Positions 45,071 to 54,229 of a DNA stretch of 64,000 nucleotides are shown here, in pieces. Position 1 is the first letter of the stretch; every line of letters begins with the position of its first letter. The notes below the pieces were generated by a model, which saw nothing but the letters and a program-made list of their open reading frames with translations, made no database searches and was not told where the DNA came from. The stretch is from Nitrospirae bacterium MYbin6 (GTDB lineage: Bacteria; Nitrospirota; Thermodesulfovibrionia; Thermodesulfovibrionales; Magnetobacteriaceae): the NCBI GenBank assembly GCA_002753305.1, contig PEAC01000002.1, positions 1 through 64,000 of the forward strand, in the 5' to 3' direction. The position numbers and the translations under genes are program-made.

Positions 45071-46522
45071 ATGGAACATAATATCCTCCTGGCAGACAGT
45101 AGTAAAAAGGTTTCATGGACAAAGATGCTGGGATGGGCGCTCTCAAGCATTGTGCCGGTAATCAGCTGCTTCTGCGCGCAAAAGGCAGGCCTGAGCAGGG
45201 AAAGCTCCATCTTTGCCGCTATCGTATCCGTAACTTTGGTGATGTGGATAACGGAGATATTGCCCGATTTCGTCCCCGGCCTGTTTTCCACGTTAATGTT
45301 CACTCTTTTTAACCTTGCCCCAAACGAGGTCGTCTTGTCGGGATTTGCCTCTGAAGGGTTTTTCCTGGCCGTCAGCGTATTAGGGCTTGGGGCGGTAATC
45401 GTCACGTCGGGTTTAAGCCACAGATATTCGTTGATAATGTTAAAGGCAATGCCTCCAAACACGTTTTGGTATACAATAAGCCTGTTCTTTACCGGGCTTA
45501 TCTTTACACCCCTCGTACCGGTAATATCCGGCAGGGCGGCAATCGTGGCCCCCGTGCTCAATGTAATTGTCCAACACTCGTATGATGGGCTGGACATGGA
45601 CGAAAAGACGATAACACGCTCAAAGACCGCACTGTTTGCCAGCAGTCTTATTGGCATCACGCTGCTTTCGGCGTCATTTCTGAGCAGCACGCCTCTGAAT
45701 CTGATAGTCTATGGGATGCTTCCCCTGCAAGAGCAGCAGTCCTTTCAGTTTATCAAGTGGTCATATGCCTCGCTTGTTGTCTCAGGTGTTGTGCTTGCCG
45801 CTTTTTTTGTGATAATAAATTTATATTTTCGTTCATTTCACAGGCTTAACGTAAAGAAGGATTTCATAGTTGGGGAACTGAAGAAACTTGGGCGGCTTAA
45901 AGCAGCCGAATGGATAGCCGTTTTAGGGATAGCCGTCCTTGCCGTTGGCATGTTTGCCGCAAGCACTACAAAGATAAGCGTCACATGGGTCGCATTTGCC
46001 ATCATGTTTTGCCTTTTATTTATCGGGGCGCTCAACCCCATTGATCATGGGACTAAAATCGACTGGGCATTTTTGTTTCTCCTTGGGAGTATGATAGGGC
46101 TTGTCAACACGATGAACTATTTGAAGATCGACCTGATTGTGGTTAAGAATCTTGGCTGGCTGGCAAGTTACATGCAATCCGATTTTCGTCTTTTCATAGT
46201 TCTGTTGGCTCTGGCCATATTTGCCTCACGGATATTAATACCGATGAATGCCGCAGTCCTGATATTTGCCGCAACACTCCTGCCTTTGGCAAAGGCCAGT
46301 GGGGTGAGCACATGGCTGACGGGGTTTCTCATCCTGTTCTTTGCCGAAACGGCGGTCTTTCCGTTTCAGGCCCCGTATTTGTCTAATTTCAGAAACGCCA
46401 CCAGGGAAGTAGTCAATCAGCAGGAAAAAAGCGTCAGTGCCGTGAACTTACTACTGTTCTTTGCCAAGATAGCCGCCATATACTTATCGATTCCCTTTTG
46501 GACCAAAATCGGGGTCTTATGA
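45071..46522 (+). CDS. SLC13/DASS-family anion transporter
   Basis: 483 residues with about 12 membrane segments. DASS features: ITEILPDFVPGLFSTLMFT, the SGRAAIVAPVLNVIV hairpin region, LSSTPLNLIVYGML and LLGSMIGLVNTM. Family members carry sulfate, phosphate or dicarboxylates with Na+. It is followed directly by an ABC_sub_bind protein with a 4-base overlap. Given ComA in the same run, an organosulfonate or sulfate substrate is a reasonable guess, but unproved. Confidence 0.85.
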   Translation: MEHNILLADSSKKVSWTKMLGWALSSIVPVISCFCAQKAGLSRESSIFAAIVSVTLVMWITEILPDFVPGLFSTLMFTLFNLAPNEVVLSGFASEGFFLAVSVLGLGAVIVTSGLSHRYSLIMLKAMPPNTFWYTISLFFTGLIFTPLVPVISGRAAIVAPVLNVIVQHSYDGLDMDEKTITRSKTALFASSLIGITLLSASFLSSTPLNLIVYGMLPLQEQQSFQFIKWSYASLVVSGVVLAAFFVIINLYFRSFHRLNVKKDFIVGELKKLGRLKAAEWIAVLGIAVLAVGMFAASTTKISVTWVAFAIMFCLLFIGALNPIDHGTKIDWAFLFLLGSMIGLVNTMNYLKIDLIVVKNLGWLASYMQSDFRLFIVLLALAIFASRILIPMNAAVLIFAATLLPLAKASGVSTWLTGFLILFFAETAVFPFQAPYLSNFRNATREVVNQQEKSVSAVNLLLFFAKIAAIYLSIPFWTKIGVL

Positions 46523-47571
46523 TGAGAAGACAGATTGCCGCCGCCTTTATAATCATATTTTTGGTCTTGTCGGCGGCAGTGGTGCTCTATAGCAGTATTA
46601 TGAAGCCCATAATACTGGTAATCCACAGCTACGACCCGGATTATGCCTGGAGCAGGGACATTACTGTGGGGTTGCAGCGCGTTCTGAAGAAACATCCGAA
46701 CTACTCCGTTAAATGGTACTATATGGACCTGAAAAACCACAACGCCCCAGCCTTTAAGCGAAAGGCCGGGATACAGGCACGCGAGGCAGTGCAAAGATGG
46801 CAGCCAAATGTGTTGATACTCGTCGATGATGACGCATCCGAGCTTGTTGGACGGCGCTACGTCAACACCCCGGGAATCAACATCGTCTTTGCCGGGTTAA
46901 ACGGCGAGTACTCCCCTTATGGATACGATAAGGCCGTAAACGTTACGGGTATCCTGGAGCATAAGCAGTTTCACGCCATGAAGGAAACCATCGAAACGAT
47001 TGAAAAGTCCTCAAAAAAACATGTGCCTGCTGGACAAGTTAAGATAATGTATATAGCGGATAACTCTACATCCCTTGCGATAGACAAAAAATACATTGAT
47101 GCCTTCGACTGGAGGCCGTTTGAATACCTCGGCTCCTACGTCGCCAGAGATTTTGAACAGTGGAGAAAATTCGTACTTGAAGGCGGCAAAAAGGCTGATT
47201 ACATACTGGTAGCCAACTACAGGACCCTTAAGCGTACAAGCCAGCCGGCACATAACGAGCTTGTCCGTCCAAACGAGGTCGTAGAGTGGACAAATAACAA
47301 CTCCAAAGTCCCCGTGTTTGGCCTTAATCTCTTTAATGTCGAAGACGGATGCATGTTATCCATAGGGGTCTCGCCGTTTGAACAGGGAGAGGTTGCCGCG
47401 AATATGGCTGTGGATATTATTGACAAGAACATATCTCCCAGAGATATTCCAATACGCCTTAACAGGCAGTTTGTCGTTGCAATGCGTAAAGGCATGCTTA
47501 CCGAAAAAGGGATCACGCTGCCGGAGGTATACGAGGTATTTGCGCGATCTACGGATAATTATAAAAACTAA
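46519..47571 (+). CDS. Membrane-anchored ABC_sub_bind-type periplasmic protein
   Basis: About 350 residues. An N-terminal membrane anchor (IAAAFIIIFLVLSAAVVLYS) is followed by a periplasmic-binding fold of the ABC_sub_bind/TrpX type: ILVIHSYDPDYAWSRDITVG, VDDDASELVGRRYV, IVFAGLNGEYSPYGYDKA and SIGVSPFEQGEVAANMAVDI. No ABC permease or ATPase is adjacent; instead the same fold occurs in the kinase at 48.3 kb. It is therefore more likely a ligand-sensing partner than a transporter subunit. Start ATG 46519 overlaps the transporter stop. Confidence 0.8.
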   Translation: MMRRQIAAAFIIIFLVLSAAVVLYSSIMKPIILVIHSYDPDYAWSRDITVGLQRVLKKHPNYSVKWYYMDLKNHNAPAFKRKAGIQAREAVQRWQPNVLILVDDDASELVGRRYVNTPGINIVFAGLNGEYSPYGYDKAVNVTGILEHKQFHAMKETIETIEKSSKKHVPAGQVKIMYIADNSTSLAIDKKYIDAFDWRPFEYLGSYVARDFEQWRKFVLEGGKKADYILVANYRTLKRTSQPAHNELVRPNEVVEWTNNNSKVPVFGLNLFNVEDGCMLSIGVSPFEQGEVAANMAVDIIDKNISPRDIPIRLNRQFVVAMRKGMLTEKGITLPEVYEVFARSTDNYKN

Positions 47572-47582
47572 GGAGGTTTTGT

Positions 47583-48347
47583 ATGTTTCTGACATTACCC
47601 GAAAGGCAGCAAAAACCAAGAAGGCATGGCATTACTGCCATAATGGACTTAGGCCTTCCACTTGGGTATTTGGAGCAATATCTCAAAGACTACCATCAGT
47701 ATATTGATATTGCAAAGTTTGGGATTGGCTCTGCCTACATCGTACCATTTCTCAGGGAGAAGGTGAAGCTGTATAAAGACTTCGGTATACACGTCTGTTT
47801 TGGAGGCACCCTTTTTGAGAAGTTTTTCTACCAGAGCTCTGTCGATAGTTATTGCGATTACCTTAGTTCCCAAGGGGTGGACTGGATTGAAGTCTCAGAA
47901 GGTACGGTTCCTATAGACATAAACCACCGGATAGAGATAATAGCATCGATACGTGAGAAATACAAAAACTTTACGGTGTTAGGGGAAGTTGGCTCAAAGT
48001 CTCCGGAGACGGCCAATTTAATGGCCGCCACTCAGTGGATAAACGAGATAAACGGCCTTAAAGACGCAGGTTGCTCTTATGTTATAATAGAGGCAAGGGC
48101 TACAGGCACAGGTGGAATATTTCGGGAGGATGGTACGTTGAGAGTCGATATTTTTAACGCTATAATAGAATCTTGCGGCCACAAGGACCTGATTGTTGAG
48201 GCACCTACACATAAAACCCAGGCTTATTTTATTAACAGGCTCGGAGCCAACGTAAACCTGGGCAATATTGCCCCAAACGACATCATGGTTGTGGAATCAC
48301 TGAGACATGGGCTGAGATCAGAGACCTTTTTCAACACACTGGTATGA
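47583..48347 (+). CDS. comA: Phosphosulfolactate synthase (ComA-like)
   Basis: 254 residues. ComA adds sulfite to phosphoenolpyruvate to give (R)-phosphosulfolactate, the first step of coenzyme M synthesis in methanogens; bacterial homologues also serve sulfolactate formation. The TIM-barrel family motifs are clear: ITAIMDLGLPLGYLEQYL, YIDIAKFGIGSAYI, YKDFGIHVCFGGTLFE, GVDWIEVSEGTV, LGEVGSKSPE, YVIIEARATGTGGIF and LGANVNLGNI. AGGAGG lies 5 bases before the start. comB, comC or XcbB1-type genes are not in the window. It sits between two ABC_sub_bind-type genes. Confidence 0.9.
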   Translation: MFLTLPERQQKPRRHGITAIMDLGLPLGYLEQYLKDYHQYIDIAKFGIGSAYIVPFLREKVKLYKDFGIHVCFGGTLFEKFFYQSSVDSYCDYLSSQGVDWIEVSEGTVPIDINHRIEIIASIREKYKNFTVLGEVGSKSPETANLMAATQWINEINGLKDAGCSYVIIEARATGTGGIFREDGTLRVDIFNAIIESCGHKDLIVEAPTHKTQAYFINRLGANVNLGNIAPNDIMVVESLRHGLRSETFFNTLV

Positions 48348-50383
48348 TGGAAATCAAAATAAGGCATATTATTGTTTCGATAACACTGTTATTATTCTTT
48401 ATTAACCCGGCAGATGCCGGGGCCTCCGGCAAGCAGGAAAGGCATGTCCTGATTATAAACTCCTATAACTACGGCTACGCATGGACTAATAACGAGGTAA
48501 AAGGGATTGAATCCGTACTTGGAAATAAGAATGGCATAGTCCTTCATACCGAATACATGGATACCAAAATAGCACACGACGATAAATATATGGGTATGTT
48601 AAAGGAGATGTATAAGCACAAGTATGAGCGAATCAGGTTTGATGCCATAATAGCTACGGATGACGACGCGCTGGAATTTGTAAAGAAAAACCATGAGGGG
48701 CTTTTCCCCGGCGTACCGGTAGTTTTTTGCGGGATTAATAATTATAACGATTCTAAAATCGCGGGACACGATTATTTTACCGGAGTAAACGAAGAGGCCG
48801 ACTTTAAGCCGACAATAGATGCCGCACTGAAAATAAATCCGAAACTACGGGACTTCATCGTGGTAAACGACAAGATGACAACAGGCATCTCACTAAAAAA
48901 AGAGTTCGCAGAGAAGGTCTCCGGCTACGGCAGCTCAATTAAGTTTACCTTTTTAGACGATGCCACGCTTGAGGAGGTCAAAAACACCGTCAGGAATCTT
49001 AACCCCAAAGATAGTGCCGTGTTTTATTTATCGTTTTTTAAGGACAGAAGCGGCGAACACTTCACACCATCGGAGGCGATTCCTCAAATAGCAAACGCGG
49101 CAAATGTCCCCATGTACGGGGCCGTGGATTATATGCTGGGGCATGGGGTAGTTGGCGGGATGTTGAAAAGCAGTTTCTACCAGGGTGAGACGGCCGGGAA
49201 GCTGGCGCTGCGTATATTAAACGGCGAAAAGCCCGGCGATATTCCCATTGTGATGAAAAGCCCCAATTCATTTATGTTTGATTATAACGCGCTTCAGAGA
49301 TTTGGCATAGACATCTCCGCCCTGCCGCCCGGGGCTGCCGTCATAAACAAGCCGGAGACATTTTACTATAAATATAAGCACATTATCTGGGGAGTTGCCG
49401 CACTGATAACCGGCCTGGTCGTATTCATCGTTATCCTGCTATTCAACATCCGGCAGCGGATAAAGGCCCAAAAGGAATTATTAACATATCAGAATCACTT
49501 AGAGGAACTCGTCAGCGCACGTACAAACGAACTGAATATTACCAACCGGCAGCTTGAGGAGGACATAGAAAAGCGTATACGCGTGGAGGAATCCCTGCGC
49601 CAGAGCCAGGACAAGCTGGTGGAGGCCGAGAAGATGGCAGCCCTTGGCGGGTTAGTGGCAGGCGTGGCCCATGAGATAAATACCCCTATAGGGATTGCCG
49701 TTACTACGGCATCACACCTGCAGGACGTTACCAGCAAGCTCTCTGCCGCCATAAATAATAAGACCGCTAAGAAGGACGAGCTTTTTAACTACTTCATCCA
49801 TGCCACAAAGTCCAGCGAGTTAATTTTAACCAATCTGGAGCGAACCAGTGAGCTTGTCAGGAGCTTTAAGATGGTCTCGGCTGACCAGACATCCCATGAG
49901 AGGCGCGTATTTAAGGTCAGAGATTATATTGAGAAGGTGATAACGAGCCTCAGTCCAAGATTAAAGCAGACCTCGTGCGAGATAAAGCTTGAGTGCCCGC
50001 CGGATTTGGAAATAAACAGTTACCCAGGGGCATTGGCCCAGATAATAACGAATTTTGTCATAAACTCCCTCGTTCATGGCTTTAGCGATAACGGCGGCGA
50101 TAACGGCGGCGACAGCGGCAGGGGGGGGATAATCACTATAAATCTATCGAAAAATGACGGTTCACTATTGTTAAAATACAGCGACAACGGAAAGGGAATC
50201 CCGGCAGAGAACATGGGCAAGATATTTAACCCATTTTTTACGACGAACAGGGCCGGAGGAGGGACTGGCCTGGGGCTGCACATACTCTATAATCTCATAA
50301 CCCAGACCCTCAAGGGCACTATCGACTGCGAAAGCATACAGGGCGAGGGAACCACCTTTAGTGTCACAATCCCGGCGGCGTAA
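48344..50383 (+). CDS. Periplasmic ABC_sub_bind sensor histidine kinase
   Basis: 679 residues. Signal/anchor (IVSITLLLFFINPADAG), then a large periplasmic sensor of the ABC_sub_bind type (VLIINSYNYGYAWTNNEVKG, VVFCGINNYNDSK, GETAGKLALRILNG), a membrane helix (HIIWGVAALITGLVVFIVIL), coiled coil, HisKA with His in GLVAGVAHEINTPIG and HATPase (NFVINSLVHGF, DNGKGIP, GTGLGLHILYN). A Gly/Asp-rich insert (SDNGGDNGGDSGRGG) coded by a short tandem repeat sits in the HATPase. It overlaps comA by 4 bases. It probably senses the same kind of ligand as the 46.5-kb protein. No response regulator is adjacent. Confidence 0.9.
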   Translation: MMEIKIRHIIVSITLLLFFINPADAGASGKQERHVLIINSYNYGYAWTNNEVKGIESVLGNKNGIVLHTEYMDTKIAHDDKYMGMLKEMYKHKYERIRFDAIIATDDDALEFVKKNHEGLFPGVPVVFCGINNYNDSKIAGHDYFTGVNEEADFKPTIDAALKINPKLRDFIVVNDKMTTGISLKKEFAEKVSGYGSSIKFTFLDDATLEEVKNTVRNLNPKDSAVFYLSFFKDRSGEHFTPSEAIPQIANAANVPMYGAVDYMLGHGVVGGMLKSSFYQGETAGKLALRILNGEKPGDIPIVMKSPNSFMFDYNALQRFGIDISALPPGAAVINKPETFYYKYKHIIWGVAALITGLVVFIVILLFNIRQRIKAQKELLTYQNHLEELVSARTNELNITNRQLEEDIEKRIRVEESLRQSQDKLVEAEKMAALGGLVAGVAHEINTPIGIAVTTASHLQDVTSKLSAAINNKTAKKDELFNYFIHATKSSELILTNLERTSELVRSFKMVSADQTSHERRVFKVRDYIEKVITSLSPRLKQTSCEIKLECPPDLEINSYPGALAQIITNFVINSLVHGFSDNGGDNGGDSGRGGIITINLSKNDGSLLLKYSDNGKGIPAENMGKIFNPFFTTNRAGGGTGLGLHILYNLITQTLKGTIDCESIQGEGTTFSVTIPAA

Positions 50384-50428
50384 CACTGAAGCGAGCAATG
50401 ATCCGAATAAGTAAATCTGTCCCCATTA

Positions 50429-50581
50429 GGTCTTTTTATTGTTGAATGTGCGGGGGCGCTTAATTTTATGTATTACAACTTTGCAAGGATTCACCAGACT
50501 TTACGGGTAACTCCTGCAATGGAAACCGGAATAGCAAATCATGTGTGGAAAATTGAAGAAATCGTTGGGTTGTTACCATAA
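50429..50581 (+). pseudogene. Transposase 3' remnant (IS1-like DDE type)
   Basis: In-frame residues GLFIVECAGALNFMYYNFAR then IHQTLRVTPAMETGIAN and a stop at 50579-50581. The NFxRIHxTLRVTPAMExG ending is the C-terminus of IS transposases common in environmental genomes. No upstream catalytic part is present here, so it is a fragment. It marks the left edge of the restriction-modification island. Confidence 0.75.
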
Positions 50582-50655
50582 GAAGACAATTTTGGATTAG
50601 ATTCTCCTTGACTTAATCTAATAGTTCCGCCATAATACCACAGAGGATACATTGA

Positions 50656-51633
50656 ATGGAAATTAAGTATATAGACTTGTTTTGCGGCATAGGCGGCTTT
50701 AGGATTGCCATGAGCCAGATTTCAAAGAAATGGGATATATTGTCAAAATGTGTCTTTTCCTCTGATATTGACCCGAATGCCCGCAAGTCTTACAATGCTA
50801 ACTTCAATGACGAGCCTGAAGGCGATATAACCAAAATAAACGCTTATTCTATCCCTGACCATGATATTTTATTTGCAGGATTCCCTTGTCAACCATTCAG
50901 TATTATTGGCAATGGTAACGGCTTCCAAGACGCAAGAGGGACACTTTTTTTTGATATAGCAAGGATATTAGAGGCTAAGCGTCCTCTATGCTTTGTTCTT
51001 GAGAATGTCAAAAGATTAGTTAGCCATAATGAAGGTCGCACTCTAAAAAGAATATTGGAATCACTTAGACATTTAGGGTATCGTGTTGATTATAAAGTGT
51101 TGAATGCTTTAGATTATGGCTTGCCACAGAAAAGAGAGCGGGTTTTTATTGTTGGTTATCGTTTGCCAGTCCCTTTTATATGGCCGGTCAAGCTGAATAC
51201 CCGCAAAATGCTTAAAGAAATATTAGAGCTAGCTGTTGATTCTAAATATTACGCCTCAATAAATATTCAGACTAAGCGCAAAACACGACATGTAGCAACA
51301 GAAACGCCGTCAATATGGCACGAAAACAAAGCAGGCAATATCTGCTCCTATCCTTATTCGTGCGCATTGCGAGCGGGTGCGTCATATAATTATCTACTTG
51401 TCAACGGGGAAAGAAGATTAACTCCAAGAGAAATGTTGCGATTACAAGGATTCCCAGATTCATTCAAGATAGTAGTAACCGATTCACAAATTAGACAACA
51501 AGCAGGGAATGCTGTGCCAGTAACGCTTGTTAGTGTTGTATTGGATTCTTTATTGCCAATTTTAATCGAACAAAAACAAAAAGAACAGGATATGGATAAT
51601 GGAAAACTCGCCTCGACTGCGCACAGTAGATAA
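50656..51633 (+). CDS. DNA (cytosine-5) methyltransferase
   Basis: 325 residues. C5-MTase motifs: I (DLFCGIGGFRIAM), IV with the catalytic Cys (AGFPCQPFSIIGNGNGFQD), VI (FVLENVKRL), VIII (GLPQKRERVFIVGY) and X (GNAVPVTLV). Target site cannot be told. Its end overlaps the restriction gene by 35 bases. Base composition is visibly AT-richer than the flanking genes, and a transposase remnant lies 75 bases upstream, suggesting acquisition. Confidence 0.95.
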   Translation: MEIKYIDLFCGIGGFRIAMSQISKKWDILSKCVFSSDIDPNARKSYNANFNDEPEGDITKINAYSIPDHDILFAGFPCQPFSIIGNGNGFQDARGTLFFDIARILEAKRPLCFVLENVKRLVSHNEGRTLKRILESLRHLGYRVDYKVLNALDYGLPQKRERVFIVGYRLPVPFIWPVKLNTRKMLKEILELAVDSKYYASINIQTKRKTRHVATETPSIWHENKAGNICSYPYSCALRAGASYNYLLVNGERRLTPREMLRLQGFPDSFKIVVTDSQIRQQAGNAVPVTLVSVVLDSLLPILIEQKQKEQDMDNGKLASTAHSR

Positions 51634-52348
51634 AATCCAGCCTCCTTATCCATTAAATAAATTTCCCGATGATTTTGGGTTTAAGGTTGGACGTGAGATT
51701 GTATATCTTCTTGCAACCAAAGGCAAAGCAGCGCTTGAAGGGCCTGAATGGGAAGAAATTTTTGCAAATTGCATAGGCGCAATATGGAAGCCGTCAAATG
51801 TAGGACTGGACGATGTTGTCTTAGATGTCTGTGCTTGGGGTACAAAGACCGTTAAGGCAGGCAATCCGTCAATCGCAAAAACGGTTAGGCTTATATCAGG
51901 AAGGAACTCAATCGTTTACTCTTTTGGAGAATCCGACATAGGGACAACTGACCCAAATCGTATCGGTGGGCAAGTCCTTTCAATTTGGAATGAAAGAGTA
52001 TCATCAATTAGAAAGAAGCATAAACATTTAAGAACTGTCGTCCTTATGAAGTCTAATACTTTATCAGAAGTTGCTGTATTTGAATTTGATACAATCAGAT
52101 ATGATACTGACCTATATGATTGGAGGTGGAATAGGAATAAGAACCTCGAAGGATTTGAAAAAAACAATAATAAACATCGATTTACATGGCAACCTCACGG
52201 GTCGCAATTTACCATAAAAGAAGATGTGCCGGATGAGTGTCTGATTATAAATATCAAGCAACCATCAAATCTAAACAAAGATATTGTGCTTAAAGGACTT
52301 GGATTTAACAACGAATGGATAACAGTTACTCATAAAAAAAAATCATAA
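51599..52348 (+). CDS. Putative type II restriction endonuclease
   Basis: 249 residues between the C5 methyltransferase and Vsr genes, so most likely the cognate nuclease. I do not recognise the family. A possible PD-(D/E)xK-like element is GLDDVVLDVCAWGTKTVK, and SFGESDIG lies later. The frame ends with a run of nine A (52334-52342) just before TCA TAA. Overlap with the methyltransferase end and AT-rich composition fit a mobile RM cassette. Confidence 0.7.
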   Translation: MENSPRLRTVDKIQPPYPLNKFPDDFGFKVGREIVYLLATKGKAALEGPEWEEIFANCIGAIWKPSNVGLDDVVLDVCAWGTKTVKAGNPSIAKTVRLISGRNSIVYSFGESDIGTTDPNRIGGQVLSIWNERVSSIRKKHKHLRTVVLMKSNTLSEVAVFEFDTIRYDTDLYDWRWNRNKNLEGFEKNNNKHRFTWQPHGSQFTIKEDVPDECLIINIKQPSNLNKDIVLKGLGFNNEWITVTHKKKS

Positions 52349-52380
52349 GTGACCTTCAAAAAAACAATCGCTCCTCAATA

Positions 52381-52743
52381 ATGAAAGCAGTAAAGTCTTT
52401 CGGAAACAAATCAACTGAATTACGGCTTATTCAGATTTTCAAACGATTCCATATTACTGGCTGGCGAAGAAAATATAAATTAATAGGAAAGCCGGACTTT
52501 GTGTTCCCCGACAAACATATTGCAATTTTCGCTGACGGCTGCTTCTGGCATGGTCATATGTGCCGCAATGTTACACCTAAAGACAATGCCGCATATTGGT
52601 CAAAAAAGATAATTAAAAATCGCACAAGAGACGCCTATATTACGCGATGCTTAGAAGAGAAAGGGTGGTGTGTCATCAGAGTTTGGGAATGTGAAATCAA
52701 AAAAGATTCTTTACCTGACAAACTTAGGGCGCTTTGTTCATAA
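52381..52743 (+). CDS. vsr: Very-short-patch repair endonuclease Vsr
   Basis: Nicks next to T:G mismatches formed by deamination of 5-methylcytosine. 120 residues from ATG 52381: KPDFVFPDKHIAIFADGCFWHGH, with the active Asp and His region, then YWSKKIIKNRTRD and WCVIRVWECE as in Vsr. The family usually has a short lead-in with a conserved R-S-x-x-M; here the in-frame codons just upstream read NNRSSIM, so the real protein probably begins earlier, but no ATG, GTG or TTG exists there. See the finding on the A run. Confidence 0.93.
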   Translation: MKAVKSFGNKSTELRLIQIFKRFHITGWRRKYKLIGKPDFVFPDKHIAIFADGCFWHGHMCRNVTPKDNAAYWSKKIIKNRTRDAYITRCLEEKGWCVIRVWECEIKKDSLPDKLRALCS

Positions 52744-52821
52744 AAATTCAAACTGACCCACTACCGGCGTGAACCCGCTATGGATATTGCTAAACGCAAT
52801 AAGTTAAAATAGAGGGGGAGC

Positions 52822-52896
52822 ATGGACCATACCCGTTTAATGGAAATTATTGGGCGGCTATTGTTTTATGTCCCGATTTTTTGTTATGTTTTATAG
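52822..52896 (+). CDS. Possible 24-residue hydrophobic peptide
   Basis: ATG 52822 follows AGGGGGAG directly; the product MDHTRLMEIIGRLLFYVPIF then CYVL has one hydrophobic stretch. It lies 75 bases upstream of threonine synthase. It could be a small membrane peptide; the short length, and the weak Thr/Ile content for a thr leader peptide, keep confidence low. Confidence 0.25.
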   Translation: MDHTRLMEIIGRLLFYVPIFCYVL

Positions 52897-52971
52897 GATT
52901 CAGAACAAGAGCGCGGCATGGCCTCTGGCGTGCAAAGTATTTTTCAGGATTATTGAAGGAGGATTTCAGGT

Positions 52972-54204
52972 ATGGGTTTTGTTGAGGGTTTGAAGTGCCG
53001 TGAGTGTGGACGAGAGTATTCGGTAGACCCGATTTATGTGTGTGAGTTTTGCTTTGGCCCGCTTGAGGCCGTTTATGATTATAAAAAAATAAAAAAATCC
53101 CTTACCCGAAAGAAAATCCTTCAGCGCGACAAAAACCTATGGCGCTACAAAGAGCTTCTGCCCATAGACGGCGAACCGCAGGTGGGGCTGAACTCAGGGT
53201 ATACACCGTTGGTCGAGACAAAAAACCTTGCGCGGGAGTTAGGCGTTAAGACGCTCTATGTAAAGGATGACACAGTAGTGCATCCCACGCTGTCTTTCAA
53301 AGACAGGGTGGTGGCCGTGGCGCTGACAAAGGCAAAGGAGTTCGGGTTTGACACGGTAGCCTGTGCCTCGACGGGCAACCTTGCCCATAGCGTATCTGCC
53401 CACGGGGCAAAGGCCGGCCTGAAGAGATTTATTTTTATCCCTGCAACCCTTGAGGCCAGCAAGATAACCGCGGCCCTCATCTACGAACCAAACCTTATAG
53501 CAGTCGATGGCAACTATGACGACGTCAATCGCCTGTGCAGTGAGATAGCCAATAAGTACAAGTGGGCATTCGTAAACATAAACATCCGGCCGTTTTATGC
53601 AGAAGGCTCAAAGACCCTTGGCTTTGAGGTAGTTGAGCAACTGGGCTGGGTGGCCCCGGATAATGTCGTAGTCCCGTGCGCCAGCGGGTCCTTGTTGACG
53701 AAGGTATGGAAGAGCTTTAAGGAATTTCACGAGATAGGCATAATAAAGAAACTAGAGACGAAGGTCTTTGCCGCCCAGGCGCAAGGATGTAATCCAATAG
53801 CGGCGGCGCTAAAAAGCCACACCGACGTCATAAAGCCGATGAAGCCCAATACGATAGCGAAATCCCTGGCGATAGGCAATCCCGCGGACGGTTATTATGC
53901 CGTCAAGGTAGTACAGGAAACAGGTGGATGCGGCGAGGAGGTTACAGACCAGGAGATAATAGACGGTATAAAGCTGCTTGCCAGGACGGAGGGGATATTT
54001 GCCGAGACTGCCGGTGGCGTTACGGTTGCGGTAACAAAGAAACTTATTGAAAATGGCTGCATAGGGAAAAACGACACCACAGTAATCTGCGTTACGGGCA
54101 ATGGGCTGAAAACACAGGAGGCCCTGACCGGCCATACGCATAAAGCACACCATATTGCACCGAACATGGATGCGTTTGAAGAGGTTTTATCAAAAATAAA
54201 GTAA
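52972..54204 (+). CDS. thrC: Threonine synthase with N-terminal zinc ribbon
   Basis: Converts O-phosphohomoserine to threonine, PLP-dependent. 410 residues. Zinc ribbon at 9-27 (CRECG, CEFCFG), then the PLP fold with Lys110 in HPTLSFKDR, ASTGNLAHSVSAHGAKAGL, and the C-terminal ETAGGVTVAVTKKL. GAAGGAGG lies upstream. It opens a run with a ThiS-like carrier, a NIL protein and a second threonine synthase, which is unusual; one of the two may do another beta- or gamma-replacement, such as in homocysteine or cysteine synthesis. Confidence 0.93.
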   Translation: MGFVEGLKCRECGREYSVDPIYVCEFCFGPLEAVYDYKKIKKSLTRKKILQRDKNLWRYKELLPIDGEPQVGLNSGYTPLVETKNLARELGVKTLYVKDDTVVHPTLSFKDRVVAVALTKAKEFGFDTVACASTGNLAHSVSAHGAKAGLKRFIFIPATLEASKITAALIYEPNLIAVDGNYDDVNRLCSEIANKYKWAFVNINIRPFYAEGSKTLGFEVVEQLGWVAPDNVVVPCASGSLLTKVWKSFKEFHEIGIIKKLETKVFAAQAQGCNPIAAALKSHTDVIKPMKPNTIAKSLAIGNPADGYYAVKVVQETGGCGEEVTDQEIIDGIKLLARTEGIFAETAGGVTVAVTKKLIENGCIGKNDTTVICVTGNGLKTQEALTGHTHKAHHIAPNMDAFEEVLSKIK

Positions 54205-54229
54205 ATATAATATTATCGAAGGAGGATGT

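Noticed and set aside
45071..47571. The ABC_sub_bind protein as part of a complete ABC importer
   Set aside because: No permease or ATPase is adjacent, the protein keeps a membrane anchor, and a kinase with the same fold follows, so sensing is the better reading.
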